From assembly GCA_026990765.1 (NCBI GenBank), contig JALXCV010000080.1, forward strand, positions 1 through 56,686: DNA of 56,686 nt, written 5' to 3'. The notes under the pieces are model-generated. The model saw only the letters and a list, made by a program, of their open reading frames with translations, searched no databases and was not told the origin of the DNA. How positions within the stretch are numbered: the first letter of the stretch is position 1; every line of letters starts with the position of its first letter. Source of the stretch: Hyphomicrobiales bacterium (GTDB lineage: Bacteria; Pseudomonadota; Alphaproteobacteria; Rhizobiales; Aestuariivirgaceae). The position numbers were made by a program, and so were the translations under genes. Of the stretch, positions 10,016 to 19,596 are shown piece after piece.

Positions 10016-10320
10016 GATTCGCCCACAGCAATTTTCTCTTTCAGCTGACCATAAGGTGAAAAAGTAAACAACCTGTTGCACGTGTGTGGGGAAAGTAAAC
10101 TAAACTGAAGGTTGTTATTAATCTTTTCCAATGTAACCATTAGCGCGACAGGCACCAGAGACCGTTGGGCATCGATTTTTACCGTTAAGAATTACTTAAT
10201 ATATCAACGAATAATCACAAATTACTTCACCAATTCAAAACACAATTCAGTTAGAATTTCTTGGCATATGGATTTGTGATGCAGATAATTGAACAATCTG
10301 CTCAAATATGGAGAGTTGAT

Positions 10321-10608
10321 ATGAACAGGAAAATACTGGTTCCCATGGTTGCTGCCTTGGCAATGATGTCTGTTTCTGCCTTGGCGGTAGAAGTTTCAAA
10401 TGATGACCAGCAAAAACACATGCTGGGTTTGAATATGGATAGCGGCCAGACCGAAATGTCCATGATTGAATTGCTGCCTGGCACAATGGTTGAAGGTATT
10501 TGTGAATCTGGCTGCACCATGCGGCTGGAAAGCGGCAATGAAATCGAGGTCAAGGGCTCTGAAAAAGTCGTTATTCAGGAAGGTGAACTTATAATTGATG
10601 AAGAATAG
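10321..10608 (+). CDS. Small exported protein of unknown function
   Basis: The gene encodes 95 residues. The start at 10321 follows a GGAGAG ribosome binding site about 8 bases upstream and gives a clean signal peptide (MNRKILVPMVAALAMMSVSALA). The mature part is acidic, has two cysteines in CESGCTM, and is predicted to be mainly beta-strand from its alternating pattern (IEVKGSEKVVIQEGELIIDE). I do not recognise the family. It is convergent with prfB, and upstream is a 240-base AT-rich gap that probably contains its promoter. Confidence 0.75.
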   Translation: MNRKILVPMVAALAMMSVSALAVEVSNDDQQKHMLGLNMDSGQTEMSMIELLPGTMVEGICESGCTMRLESGNEIEVKGSEKVVIQEGELIIDEE

Positions 10609-10622
10609 CAGCCAGAAACCTG

Positions 10623-10643
10623 CCGGTTCCACCTGAAAACCGG
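10623..10643. other. Short inverted repeat between convergent genes
   Basis: CCGGTT and AACCGG form a 6-bp stem with a 9-base loop in the 41-base gap between the small exported protein gene and prfB. There is no U-run on either side, so it is at best a weak or Rho-assisted termination signal. Confidence 0.3.
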
Positions 10644-10649
10644 GGCTGA

Positions 10650-11781
10650 CTATTCAACATCTTCAACTATAACACCATCACTGCCTTGAACCCGATGGGC
10701 GAGTGATGCTTCAATGAAGCCGTCAAGATCACCATCAAGCACTGCAGACGGGTTGGTATTCTCAATCCCGGTGCGCAAATCCTTTACCAGCTGATATGGC
10801 TGCAGCACATAAGAGCGGATCTGGTGTCCCCAGCCAATCTCGGTCTTGCTGGCAGCCTGTTCGGCGGCTTCATCTTCACGCCTTTGCAATTCACGTTCAT
10901 ATAGTCTGGCCCGCAGCATGTCCCAGGCAGTAGCCCGGTTTTTGTGCTGCGATCGCTGTGACTGGCACTGCACCACAATACCGGTTGGTTCATGGGTAAT
11001 GCGTACCGCACTATCGGTAGTATTCACATGCTGGCCACCGGCACCTGATGCCCGGTAAGTATCGATGCGGCAATCACTTTCATTGATTTCAATATCAATA
11101 TTATTGTCGATCACCGGATAGACCCAGACTGAAGCAAATGATGTATGGCGGCGCGCATTGGAATCAAATGGTGAAATTCTGACCAGCCGGTGCACACCAG
11201 CCTCGGTTTTCAGCCATCCATAGGCATTATGCCCCTTGATCAGCAGGGTAGAGGATTTAAGGCCGGCTTCTTCACCCGACTGTTCTTCAATCACTTCAAC
11301 CTTGAAACCGCGACGTTCGGCCCAGCGAATATACATTCGTGTAAGCATCTGCGTCCAGTCCTGGCTTTCTGTTCCACCCGCACCTGAATGCACTTCCAGA
11401 TAGGTGTCATTGCTGTCAGCTTCACCTGACAACAGGGTTTCAAGCTCGCGCTTGGCAACTTCTGGCTGCATTTTTATCAATGCTTTTTCAGCCTCGGCAA
11501 TAATATCGTCATCTCCCTCCATCTCACCCATCTCGATGAGTTCGACATTGTCCGATATTGACTGCTCGATCTCGATTATACCTTTTATCCGGCCATCAAG
11601 ATCCTGGCGCTCGCGCATGACCGCCTGGGCTACTTCTGAATTGTTCCATAGATCAGGGTCTTCAGCCCTGGCATTTAGTTCATCCAGCTTTTTATTGGCA
11701 GCATCCCAGTCAAAGATGCCTCCTCAGCAGTCCAACCGACTGCTTCATTTCATCAACGATTTTCTGTATTTCAGCACGCAT
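10650..11781 (-). CDS. prfB: Peptide chain release factor 2 (programmed +1 frameshift)
   Basis: RF2 terminates translation at UGA and UAA. The coding region is split. The ATG at 11781 opens a 23-codon frame ending CTT TGA (11715-11710), and a +1 shift continues with [18 protein letters not shown] into the long frame that ends at 10650. The joined product is about 376 residues, normal for RF2. The long frame has the specificity tripeptide SPF in [15 protein letters not shown] and the catalytic GGQ in [16 protein letters not shown]. Counting the protein from the ATG at 11618 would lose the N-terminal domain. mrcA lies immediately upstream in the same direction, ending 35 bases before the prfB start, the usual alphaproteobacterial order. 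Confidence 0.95.
11710..11724 (-). promoter_or_regulatory. prfB +1 frameshift site with internal Shine-Dalgarno
   Basis: On the minus strand the site reads AGGAGG CAT CTT TGA C. A perfect Shine-Dalgarno-like AGGAGG lies three bases before the slippery CTT and the in-frame UGA stop. This has the same geometry as the E. coli prfB site (AGGGGG TAT CTT TGA C). When RF2 is scarce the ribosome shifts +1 and completes RF2, which gives autoregulation. Confidence 0.95.
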
Positions 11782-11816
11782 GGCTTTTCAAATCCTGCAA
11801 AACATTATTGTGTAGC

Positions 11817-14270
11817 CTAATAAAGCCCGCCAGTACCGGTAGTCAAGCCACCTTCGATAACTGCTGCTTCTCCAGACTGGGGAATGGCACTGCCGGAAAT
11901 CACCACAGTCTTGGATGGCGGTTCTTCGCCCGGCTTGAAAGCTTCAAGAATGACATTCTTGTCACCATAATAACCCCTGCGCCCGGTTTTGCGGTCAATC
12001 GGTATGAGTTCAATGCCGCGCGGCACCCGAAACGGGGTAGCCGGTTTATTTTTAAGGGCGGACTGCATGAAATCAAGCACAATCGGTGCTGCAAGATGAC
12101 CACCTGTGGCCCCTTTGCCCATGGGGCGCGGATTGTCATAACCAACATAAACCCCAACTACCAGATCAGGAGTAAACCCTAAAAACCATGAATCGCGAAC
12201 TTCATTGGTTGTACCGGTTTTGCCAGCTACCGGCTTGCCCAGCTTTTTCATCACTTTGGCAGTACCGCGCTGTACCACACCTTCCATCATCGAGGTGATC
12301 TGATAGGCGGTATATTGATTGATTACCTGCTCACGATTATCGATAAATTCAGGTTCGGCCTGATTATCCCATTTTTCCGCCTTGCAGCCGATGCACTCGC
12401 GCTTGTCATGCCGGAAAATCGTATGGCCATAACGGTCCTGAATACGGTCGATCAAAGTAGGTGTAAGCTGCTTGCCACCATTGGCGAGCATGGCGTAAGC
12501 GGTTGTCATGCGCAGCAAGGTAGTTTCCCCGGCACCCAGCGCCATGGCCAGAACCCGGGGCATTTTAGTGTATATCCCAACCCGTTCAGCCATATCCTTG
12601 AATTTGCCGATGCCCATATCATCAGCCAGCCTGACCGTCATGACATTTCTTGATTGCTCAATGCCGGTGCGAAGGGTTGACGGCCCATAATATTTGCCAG
12701 TGTAGTTTTTTGGTTTCCAGACCTTGCCATTAGGCAGCTTGTAGGAAATTTCTTCATCAACAATAACCGATGCCGGAGAATAGCCATTATCGAGAGCCGC
12801 AGCATAAACAAACGGCTTGATAGCAGAACCGGGCTGCCTTTTGGCCTGTACTGCCCGGTTGAACTGGCTGCGGCCATAACTGAAACCGCCAACCATGGCC
12901 AGAACACGCCCGGTCTGCGGGTTCATTGCAACCAGCGCCCCTTCAACTTCCGGCATTTGCACCAGATGCCAGCTATTTGGATCGCTGGAAGGTGAGGCGT
13001 AAATCACATCACCCTGTTTCAGTACATCCCTTGCAGATTTGACCTTTGGACCCAGCCGGTTTTTGGGTTTGGCAGCCCTGGCCCATTTCATGTTTGCAAG
13101 TGGAATGACAGCACTTTCACGCCGTGTACCCAGCTTTTGTCCAGGCTTGACCTCAGGCCGCAACCCGATAATGGCTCTGCTGTCATCAACATCAAGCACC
13201 ACTGCCAGACGCCAAGGGTTTATATCGGCAGGCATTTTGGTTTTGGCCAGTTCTGCCCCCCAGTCACCGCCAATGTCAATCTGGCGTTTTGCTCCGCGCC
13301 AGCCATGCTCGCGATCAAACCTGATCAACCCGGCTGCCATCGCCTGTCTGGCATATATCTGGTATTTCGGATCAAGCGTGGTACGCACCGACAGACCGCC
13401 ACGATACAGTTTTTTATTACCGTATAATTCTTTTACCTTGCGCCGCACCTGTTCGGCAAAAGTTTCAGCGGCAAATAACTGTGCACCAAATGGACGAACT
13501 GTTACCTCCAGCGGTTTTTTTACAGCTGCATCATGTTCTTCCTGGCTGATATAGCCATTGGCCAGCATCCGTCCCAAAACCCAGTTGCGCCGCTCGATCG
13601 CCCGCTTGGTCTTGCGATAGGGGTGATAATTTGCAGGCCCCTTGGGCAGTGCCGCCAGATACGCCATTTGTGCCAGATCAAGCTCATTCAGTGACTTGCC
13701 AAAATATGACAATGAAGCCCCGGCAATCCCGTAAGAACCCAGCCCCAGATAGATTTCATTCAGATAAAGCTCTAAAATCTTGTCCTTGGAAAAGGTTGAT
13801 TCAATCCGCCCGGCCAGCAATGCTTCTTTCAGCTTGCGGGTAAAGGTTGGTTCATTGGTCAGCAAAAAGTTTTTTGCCACCTGCTGGGTAATGGTCGATG
13901 CCCCGGCAGCACGCCGCCTTGATCCTTGAATCTTCTGCTTGATATTGCGGATGACAGCCTTGGTAATCCCCATCCAGTCAATACCGGCATGATGATAGAA
14001 GTTTTTGTCTTCAGCTGAAATATAGGCCTGTATAAGTCTTTTGGGCACGGTGTTTATTGGTACAAACAGCCGCCGCTGTTCAGCATATTCAGCCAGCAGC
14101 GACCCGTCACCTGCATGAATTCTTGTCAAAACCGGTGGCTCATAGCGTGCCAGCTGCTCATAAGGTGGCAAGGTCTTGTTGGTTTCAGTAATAATGTAGG
14201 CTGCAGCCAGCGCCACTGCCACAAAAACAATAAACCCTGCAGTAAACAAATATCCGATAAATCTCAGCAT
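11817..14270 (-). CDS. mrcA: Penicillin-binding protein 1A (bifunctional transglycosylase/transpeptidase)
   Basis: This class A PBP polymerises and crosslinks peptidoglycan. From the preferred start at 14270 it has 817 residues: an N-terminal membrane anchor (LFTAGFIVFVAVALAAAYII), a glycosyltransferase domain with EDKNFYHHAGIDWMGI and STITQQVAKNF, and a transpeptidase domain with SXXK in QPGSAIKPFVYA, SXN in EQSRNVMTV, and KTG in AGKTGTTNEVRDSWF. An in-frame ATG at 14333 would add 21 residues before the anchor. It sits between amiC and prfB, as in many alphaproteobacteria. Confidence 0.95.
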   Translation of the reverse strand: MLRFIGYLFTAGFIVFVAVALAAAYIITETNKTLPPYEQLARYEPPVLTRIHAGDGSLLAEYAEQRRLFVPINTVPKRLIQAYISAEDKNFYHHAGIDWMGITKAVIRNIKQKIQGSRRRAAGASTITQQVAKNFLLTNEPTFTRKLKEALLAGRIESTFSKDKILELYLNEIYLGLGSYGIAGASLSYFGKSLNELDLAQMAYLAALPKGPANYHPYRKTKRAIERRNWVLGRMLANGYISQEEHDAAVKKPLEVTVRPFGAQLFAAETFAEQVRRKVKELYGNKKLYRGGLSVRTTLDPKYQIYARQAMAAGLIRFDREHGWRGAKRQIDIGGDWGAELAKTKMPADINPWRLAVVLDVDDSRAIIGLRPEVKPGQKLGTRRESAVIPLANMKWARAAKPKNRLGPKVKSARDVLKQGDVIYASPSSDPNSWHLVQMPEVEGALVAMNPQTGRVLAMVGGFSYGRSQFNRAVQAKRQPGSAIKPFVYAAALDNGYSPASVIVDEEISYKLPNGKVWKPKNYTGKYYGPSTLRTGIEQSRNVMTVRLADDMGIGKFKDMAERVGIYTKMPRVLAMALGAGETTLLRMTTAYAMLANGGKQLTPTLIDRIQDRYGHTIFRHDKRECIGCKAEKWDNQAEPEFIDNREQVINQYTAYQITSMMEGVVQRGTAKVMKKLGKPVAGKTGTTNEVRDSWFLGFTPDLVVGVYVGYDNPRPMGKGATGGHLAAPIVLDFMQSALKNKPATPFRVPRGIELIPIDRKTGRRGYYGDKNVILEAFKPGEEPPSKTVVISGSAIPQSGEAAVIEGGLTTGTGGLY

Positions 14271-14509
14271 GGTAGTCTGGTCTGGCCCGGTCGGTTTGAT
14301 TCGTTCACATCTAACGAATCTGTAAATAATCAAGGTAACAGAATAAGCAAATGCAGCTTAATAGCAACAATGGCATTGAGACATGCTAATTGTTGTATCA
14401 GCCACTTGTAATCTGGTGTTTGTTTTTGATTTTGCAAATCGGAATGGAAAAACCACGCTATTGCGGCTTTTATGTGATGGTTTTACCAGTGCAGGACAAG
14501 TGGCTGACA

Positions 14510-15916
14510 CTAATTATTATATGCCAGCTTTGCCTCGAAATAATTTGAAATGGCACTGGCAAGAGCCTTGGCAGTTCTTTTCTGCCATGCCTTTGAGGTC
14601 AGGTTTTTTTCATCCTGCCGGTTGGATAAAAACCCAAGTTCCAGCAATACTGATGGTACATCAGGGGCTTTCAACACCACAAAACCGGCAGCACGCAATG
14701 GCCGTTTGTGCATTCTGGTTACTTTTTTAAGGCTGTTGACACCTTTGCGGGCAAAATAGATTGAATGATTTTTGGTTTCACGCTGGGCAAGGTCAATCAG
14801 AATATTGGTCACCTTCTTGTTGGCTGTTCCAAGATCAACCCCGTGTATGATGTCAACCCGGTTTTCCTTGACCGCCAGTTCGGCTGCTTCCTGGTCAGAG
14901 GCTTCATCAGACAATGTATAAAAGGTTGCACCGCGCGCATAACGTGATTTGAGCATGTCAGCATGGATGGCAATGAATAGTGACGCATTATGCTTGCGCG
15001 CAGCCTTTACCCGGTTGCGCAGAGAAATGAAACTGTCATTGTCACGAGTCAGAATAACCCGGAAACGGCCAGACTTCATTAATTGCGCTTTCAAAGCTTT
15101 GGCAAATTGCAGGGCGATAATTTTTTCCTTGGTTCCCTTTTTTGATATGGCACCTGGATCCATGCCACCATGCCCCGGATCCAGTACAATTGTGGTTCTG
15201 GCGCGTTTATTCAGCTTTTCTGGTGCTGATATTGCTGCCTGTTTGCTGCCATTTGAGGGTCTGACCGGTTTGCTGCGGGGCAGGGGGATATGTGTATTTG
15301 TCAGTAATTGCGCTATCGGATCACTCGTGCGCGCACTGATTGGTGGATCATCACGCGGTATAAGCTCATCAATTGCCCCGGCAGTTTTTTTTGCCTGTTG
15401 CCTGGCAACCAGATTTGCTACCTGATCCACCCTGTGTATCTTGTCAAATGTTTCCTTGTCGGTTTTGACCAGGTCAATAACCAGTCGGGCTGGCTTGTCC
15501 TTGAATGCGCGAACCGCAACTGATCGCTTGATAAGCACCGGACCATCAACATCAATCACGATACGCGATTTTCCCCTGTCAATCTGTCCATAGCGAAAGC
15601 CGGTAATCAGACCGGCGCTGATGGCGCCAGCCCCTGGCTCCAGATCAAACATCGCATCAGGAATGTCGACAATCACCCGATATGGAGACGGCAGAACAAA
15701 GGCATTATAGCCAACCGCATATGTTATATCGGCAGTGAACCGGGTGACTTCACTATTGGCATTGATTCGGGCAGCCACAATCTCTGGTGGTGTTTGAGAT
15801 TGTGAATATGCTGGACCTGCAAGGATGATAAAGGCTACAACAAGCCCGAATGTAAATACCATCCATGGTGATGATTTAAGTCTCCAGTCAAAATAATTTG
15901 TTCTGAAAAACACCAC
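14510..15916 (-). CDS. amiC: N-acetylmuramoyl-L-alanine amidase, AmiC-like (AMIN + Amidase_3)
   Basis: The 468-residue protein has an N-terminal hydrophobic export segment (residues about 19-38), an AMIN domain for cell-wall targeting (near residues 45-150), a linker, and an Amidase_3 catalytic domain starting at IVLDPGHGGMDPGAI near residue 243. Zinc/catalytic residues are visible in that histidine motif and in LFIAIHAD. LLELGFLSN near the end carries the catalytic glutamate. It cleaves the amide bond between MurNAc and the stem peptide during cell separation. It is followed by mrcA on the same strand and is divergent from rne. Confidence 0.94.
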   Translation of the reverse strand: MVFFRTNYFDWRLKSSPWMVFTFGLVVAFIILAGPAYSQSQTPPEIVAARINANSEVTRFTADITYAVGYNAFVLPSPYRVIVDIPDAMFDLEPGAGAISAGLITGFRYGQIDRGKSRIVIDVDGPVLIKRSVAVRAFKDKPARLVIDLVKTDKETFDKIHRVDQVANLVARQQAKKTAGAIDELIPRDDPPISARTSDPIAQLLTNTHIPLPRSKPVRPSNGSKQAAISAPEKLNKRARTTIVLDPGHGGMDPGAISKKGTKEKIIALQFAKALKAQLMKSGRFRVILTRDNDSFISLRNRVKAARKHNASLFIAIHADMLKSRYARGATFYTLSDEASDQEAAELAVKENRVDIIHGVDLGTANKKVTNILIDLAQRETKNHSIYFARKGVNSLKKVTRMHKRPLRAAGFVVLKAPDVPSVLLELGFLSNRQDEKNLTSKAWQKRTAKALASAISNYFEAKLAYNN

Positions 15917-16084
15917 AAAAACCTTGCTTGCTAAATTAAAAAGCGGATCAACACCGGAAAACTGCTATTTGTGACCCACCTGATTTGCTGTTCCATCAGC
16001 CATAACCTATTCCCTAAAGGGTTAACCATTGGTTTCAATTGCCGATCACCATGTGGCAATTGTCCAACTAACTGTTTTAAGTAC

Positions 16085-16114
16085 TTGCAAACTCCATCAA
16101 GACACGCCTAATAT
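16085..16114 (+). promoter_or_regulatory. Putative rne promoter
   Basis: TTGCAA at 16085-16090 and TAATAT at 16109-16114, with an 18-base spacer, resemble sigma-70 -35 and -10 boxes in the 680-base gap between amiC and rne. If used, the rne transcript has an untranslated leader of about 475 bases. The assignment is by pattern only. Confidence 0.45.
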
Positions 16115-16596
16115 GGGAATGTTACCTTTAACAACAGGAAGTGGACATGATCGTCCATTCAAGTCTGTTGAACACAGTATTCCGCACCACAGATCAGGCA
16201 ACAGGCCAAAAGCTGCCTTGCTGATGAAGTGGTACGCGTATTTGACTGATCCGGAAAAAACCTTTTCTGGATCTGGCTAAAGTTAAAACCTGTTCCCGGC
16301 TGAGATTTTCATACGGGAGCAAAATGGAAAACCGGAATGAATCTTTCATCAGGAATACAACCTGAGCGGTCAGATAGCATCAAACCGAAATGGTACAGCA
16401 AAGACTGTCCTGATGAGGCACCCTTGCGGGCAAAACCGGAACAACCGGCAATTGGCATGAGATCATGCCTGTTTGATGCCGGCAACGGCAGTTTCATTCC
16501 CCCTAATCACCGCCATGCAACGCAACCATTCGATATCAAGGCTGAGACGCACTTGCCGGACCGGTCTGCTTTGCCACGCGGCAAGGAATTTGAACT
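16115..16596 (+). promoter_or_regulatory. Long structured 5' leader of rne
   Basis: No convincing gene fits here; the open frame at 16337 runs out of frame into rne and lacks a recognisable product. The stretch holds a hairpin at 16454-16469 (GGCATG/CATGCC). Two mutually exclusive hairpins lie near the rne start: 16552-16558 (CTTGCCG) with 16579-16585 (CGGCAAG), or TTGCC 16571-16575 with GGCAA 16580-16584. Both use the bases that overlap the ribosome binding site AAGGAA at 16583-16588. RNase E is known to autoregulate through its leader in other bacteria, so a similar role is possible. Confidence 0.5.
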
Positions 16597-19038
16597 ATGG
16601 GCAGTAAGATGCTTATCGATGCAGCACACCCCGAAGAAACCAGGGTTGCTGTGGTCCGTGGAAACCGGATTGAGGAATTTGACTACGAGTCAGCTTCCCG
16701 CAAACAGTTAAAAGGCAATATCTATCTGGCAAAAGTAACCCGCGTGGAGCCATCCCTGCAGGCAGCTTTCGTTGATTATGGTGGCAATCGCCACGGCTTT
16801 CTGGCCTTTTCGGAAATTCATCCCGACTATTACCAGATACCGGTTGCTGACCGCGAAGCCCTGTTGCGTGAGGAAGAAGAAGAAGAATCTCACATCAGTG
16901 AGGATGTTTCTTCTGTGAGCAATGATGCTGCAAGTGATGTTGTTAAACCGGATGACGATGATGATGACACAGACGCAGAAACAGATGCAGATGTGGAAGC
17001 TGCCAATATCGAAATTGTTGAAGAAGAAGAAAACGGGGATGCAATTGAATCTGTATCTGAAGAAGCAGATGAAGAAGAAGAGGTTGAAGAAGAAGCCCCA
17101 AGGCGCCGTCGCAAGCGCCAGCGTCGCTATCGCATTCAGGAAGTAATCAAGCGTCGCCAGATCATTCTTGTGCAGGTTGTCAAGGAAGAACGCGGCAACA
17201 AGGGTGCAGCTCTTACCACCTATCTGTCACTTGCAGGCCGCTATTGTGTATTAATGCCCAACACCGCAAGAGGCGGCGGCATTTCCCGCAAGATCAATGA
17301 TCCCAAGGATCGCAAGCGCCTGAAAGCCGTGGTTGAAGCCATCAATGTTCCAGAAGGGGCGGGCCTGATTGTTCGCACCGCCGGTGCCGCACGCACCAAG
17401 GCCGAGATCAAGCGCGATTTCGACTATCTGCTGCGCCTGTGGGGAAATATCCGTGAATTGACGCTGGAATCATCAGCCCCGAGCATGGTGCATGAGGAAG
17501 GCAATCTGATCAAGCGTTCCATCCGTGACCTTTATAACAAGGAAGTTGATGAGGTTATGGTAGATGGTGAGGCAGCTTACAAGGACGCCAAGGCGTTCAT
17601 GAAAATGCTGATGCCCAGCCATGCCCGCAATGTCAAACTGTACAAGGAAACCCGGCCATTATTTTCCCGTTTTCAGGTGGAAAACCAGCTGGATGCCCTT
17701 TATTCGCCAACCGTCAACCTGCAATCTGGCGGCTATCTGGTGATGAACCAGACCGAAGCCCTGGTTGCCATCGACATTAACTCGGGACGGGCAACCAGAG
17801 AACATTCTATCGAAAAGACCGCACTTAAAACCAATCTGGAAGCAGCCGCTGAAATTGCCCGGCAATTGCGTTTGCGCGATCTGGCCGGACTTGTGGTTAT
17901 CGATTTTATCGACATGGAAGAACGCCGCAATAACCGGGCGGTTGAGCGCAAGCTTAAAGAATCGCTGAAAACCGACCGCGCCCGTATTCAGGTAGGCCGC
18001 ATATCGCATTTTGGCCTGCTGGAAATGTCACGCCAGCGCATGCGCCAGTCAATGCTGGAAGGAACCACCAAGCCATGTACACTGTGTGAAGGCACCGGTC
18101 TTATCCGCTCGCTGTCATCATCGGCACTTACCGTATTGCGAAAGATCGAAGATCACCTGATCAATCGCAATACAGAAAACCTTAATGTCAAATGCCACAA
18201 TGATGTTGCCTGCTATGTTCTCAATGACAAGCGTGATCATCTGCGGCTGATTGAAAAAGCCTATGGTGTTTCAATCTTCCTGTTGCCAAGTGATGGTATT
18301 GCTGTATCTGATTGCGAAATAAGCCAGGGTAATGATCGCGGACTGGTTTCAGAGAAAAGGGCTGAAAAAGCCACTGAAACCCAGCCTGAAAAATCTGGCA
18401 GTGAAGAAGAAAAGACCAAACCGCGCCGCTCTCGCCGCTCTCGTCGTGGCAAACGCGGTGGACGTGGTCGCAATAATGATGAGACTACCCAGGCAGTAAC
18501 CGAAACAGCACCACAAGAAGCTGTCAAGGAACCCCAGGCAGAAGAAACCGGGGTTGAAGGCAAAGCGGAAGAAAAACCAAAACGCAAACGCAATCGCCGA
18601 CCCCGCAAGCGCAAGGCTTCCACAGACAGCAAGCCGGAAGTTCAGGTAGAAACTGAAACTGCAGCAAGTGAAACTGCGGAAACTGTACAGGAAACTGCCA
18701 AAGCTGTTGAGACAGAGGTCAGGGCTGAACCGCAACCGGATGAAAAAGCTGAACCTAAACAGGAAGAAAAGGCTGAAAGCAAACCGGCCAGGAAGAAGCC
18801 TGCCCGCAAACGCTCACGCAAGAAGAAACCGGCTGCAGAAGCAGAAGCAAAATCGGCAGAATCCAAGCCCGAGCAATCAGCACCGGAAAAACCGGTAGAA
18901 AAACCTGAACCCGTTAAGGATGTCAAATCGCCAGTAAAAGAAGAACCTCGCAAAGAGCCTGAAAAGTCGACCTGGCAGCCACCCAAGGCTACAGAAAAGC
19001 AGGATGCTCCAGTTCGTAAAGGCTGGTGGTCCAAATAA
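16597..19038 (+). CDS. rne: Ribonuclease E
   Basis: The 813-residue endoribonuclease begins MGSKMLIDAAHPEETRVAVV; an in-frame ATG at 16609 is an alternative start. The S1 domain is split by a long acidic insertion (residues about 90-165, mostly Glu and Asp), as in alphaproteobacterial RNase E. The catalytic DNase-I-like domain has the metal-binding aspartates in GLVVIDFIDMEERRN, and the Zn-link cysteines are CTLC at 494-497. The C-terminal third is a disordered Lys/Arg/Glu-rich scaffold ending in GWWSK, expected to bind RNA and degradosome partners. It initiates mRNA decay and processes rRNA and tRNA. It is preceded by a long leader and followed by a terminator hairpin. Confidence 0.96.
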   Translation: MGSKMLIDAAHPEETRVAVVRGNRIEEFDYESASRKQLKGNIYLAKVTRVEPSLQAAFVDYGGNRHGFLAFSEIHPDYYQIPVADREALLREEEEEESHISEDVSSVSNDAASDVVKPDDDDDDTDAETDADVEAANIEIVEEEENGDAIESVSEEADEEEEVEEEAPRRRRKRQRRYRIQEVIKRRQIILVQVVKEERGNKGAALTTYLSLAGRYCVLMPNTARGGGISRKINDPKDRKRLKAVVEAINVPEGAGLIVRTAGAARTKAEIKRDFDYLLRLWGNIRELTLESSAPSMVHEEGNLIKRSIRDLYNKEVDEVMVDGEAAYKDAKAFMKMLMPSHARNVKLYKETRPLFSRFQVENQLDALYSPTVNLQSGGYLVMNQTEALVAIDINSGRATREHSIEKTALKTNLEAAAEIARQLRLRDLAGLVVIDFIDMEERRNNRAVERKLKESLKTDRARIQVGRISHFGLLEMSRQRMRQSMLEGTTKPCTLCEGTGLIRSLSSSALTVLRKIEDHLINRNTENLNVKCHNDVACYVLNDKRDHLRLIEKAYGVSIFLLPSDGIAVSDCEISQGNDRGLVSEKRAEKATETQPEKSGSEEEKTKPRRSRRSRRGKRGGRGRNNDETTQAVTETAPQEAVKEPQAEETGVEGKAEEKPKRKRNRRPRKRKASTDSKPEVQVETETAASETAETVQETAKAVETEVRAEPQPDEKAEPKQEEKAESKPARKKPARKRSRKKKPAAEAEAKSAESKPEQSAPEKPVEKPEPVKDVKSPVKEEPRKEPEKSTWQPPKATEKQDAPVRKGWWSK

Positions 19039-19053
19039 GATAAACAAACAGTG

Positions 19054-19080
19054 CCGGGATTTTATAATCCCGGTTTCTGG
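19054..19080 (+). terminator. Terminator hairpin after rne
   Basis: CCGGGATT (19054-19061) and AATCCCGG (19066-19073) form a perfect 8-bp stem with a TTAT loop, followed by TTT and a pyrimidine-rich tail, 15 bases after the rne stop codon. The U-tract is short but placed correctly. Confidence 0.7.
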
Positions 19081-19164
19081 CCTTTTGGGAATTGCGGGTT
19101 TTATCTGTTAAAACCAATCGGCATAATCGGCCAGTTGATCCATCTCGCTCAAATGCGACACGCG

Positions 19165-19596
19165 CTATTTTGTTTCAGAATAATCGACTTCATGTTCAGC
19201 CACCTGATTGCCATATCCCAACGGATCATCCACCCGCTGGATATTGCCATCGATAAAGGCGCCGTTTTCGATTGAAATATTTTCATTCAGGACATCGCCC
19301 TGTATCTGGCCACCGGCCAGAATATGTACATTCATGCCCTTGATGGAGCCGATTATCCGGCCACGAACGATAATATCGTCAGCCATTACCTCGCCCTGAA
19401 CCAGACCATTAGTGTCAATGACAACTGACCTTGCGCGCACATCACCGATGATTTCACCGTCAATCTGCAATTCGCCAGCCGAAGACAGGTTGCCTTCAAT
19501 CGACACTTCAGCGGTCAGGATTGATGGGCCCATGCCACCGCCGCGTGGAGCCGATTTAGTTTGAGATTGTTTTTTTCGCGAGCGCTTGAAGAACAT
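19165..19596 (-). CDS. Bactofilin (polymer-forming cytoskeletal protein)
   Basis: The 143-residue protein has a basic N-terminus (MFFKRSRKKQSQTK) and then the bactofilin beta-helix with its repeating strands: AEVSIEGNLSSAGELQIDGE, VIDTNGLVQGEVMADDIIV, GRIIGSIKGMNVHILAGGQI, and ENGAFIDGNIQR. Bactofilins polymerise without nucleotide and form membrane-associated scaffolds, often localising cell-wall enzymes. The gene overlaps the end of the M23 peptidase gene by 41 bases, a tight coupling that matches the known association of bactofilins with M23 peptidases. Confidence 0.93.
   Translation of the reverse strand: MFFKRSRKKQSQTKSAPRGGGMGPSILTAEVSIEGNLSSAGELQIDGEIIGDVRARSVVIDTNGLVQGEVMADDIIVRGRIIGSIKGMNVHILAGGQIQGDVLNENISIENGAFIDGNIQRVDDPLGYGNQVAEHEVDYSETK

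Noticed and set aside
10650-11618. prfB as a 322-residue protein starting at 11618
   Set aside because: It lacks the RF2 N-terminal domain, which is encoded upstream in two frames joined by the +1 shift.
16337-16711. 124-residue open frame in the rne leader
   Set aside because: It overlaps rne out of frame, has no recognisable motif, and covers structured leader elements.
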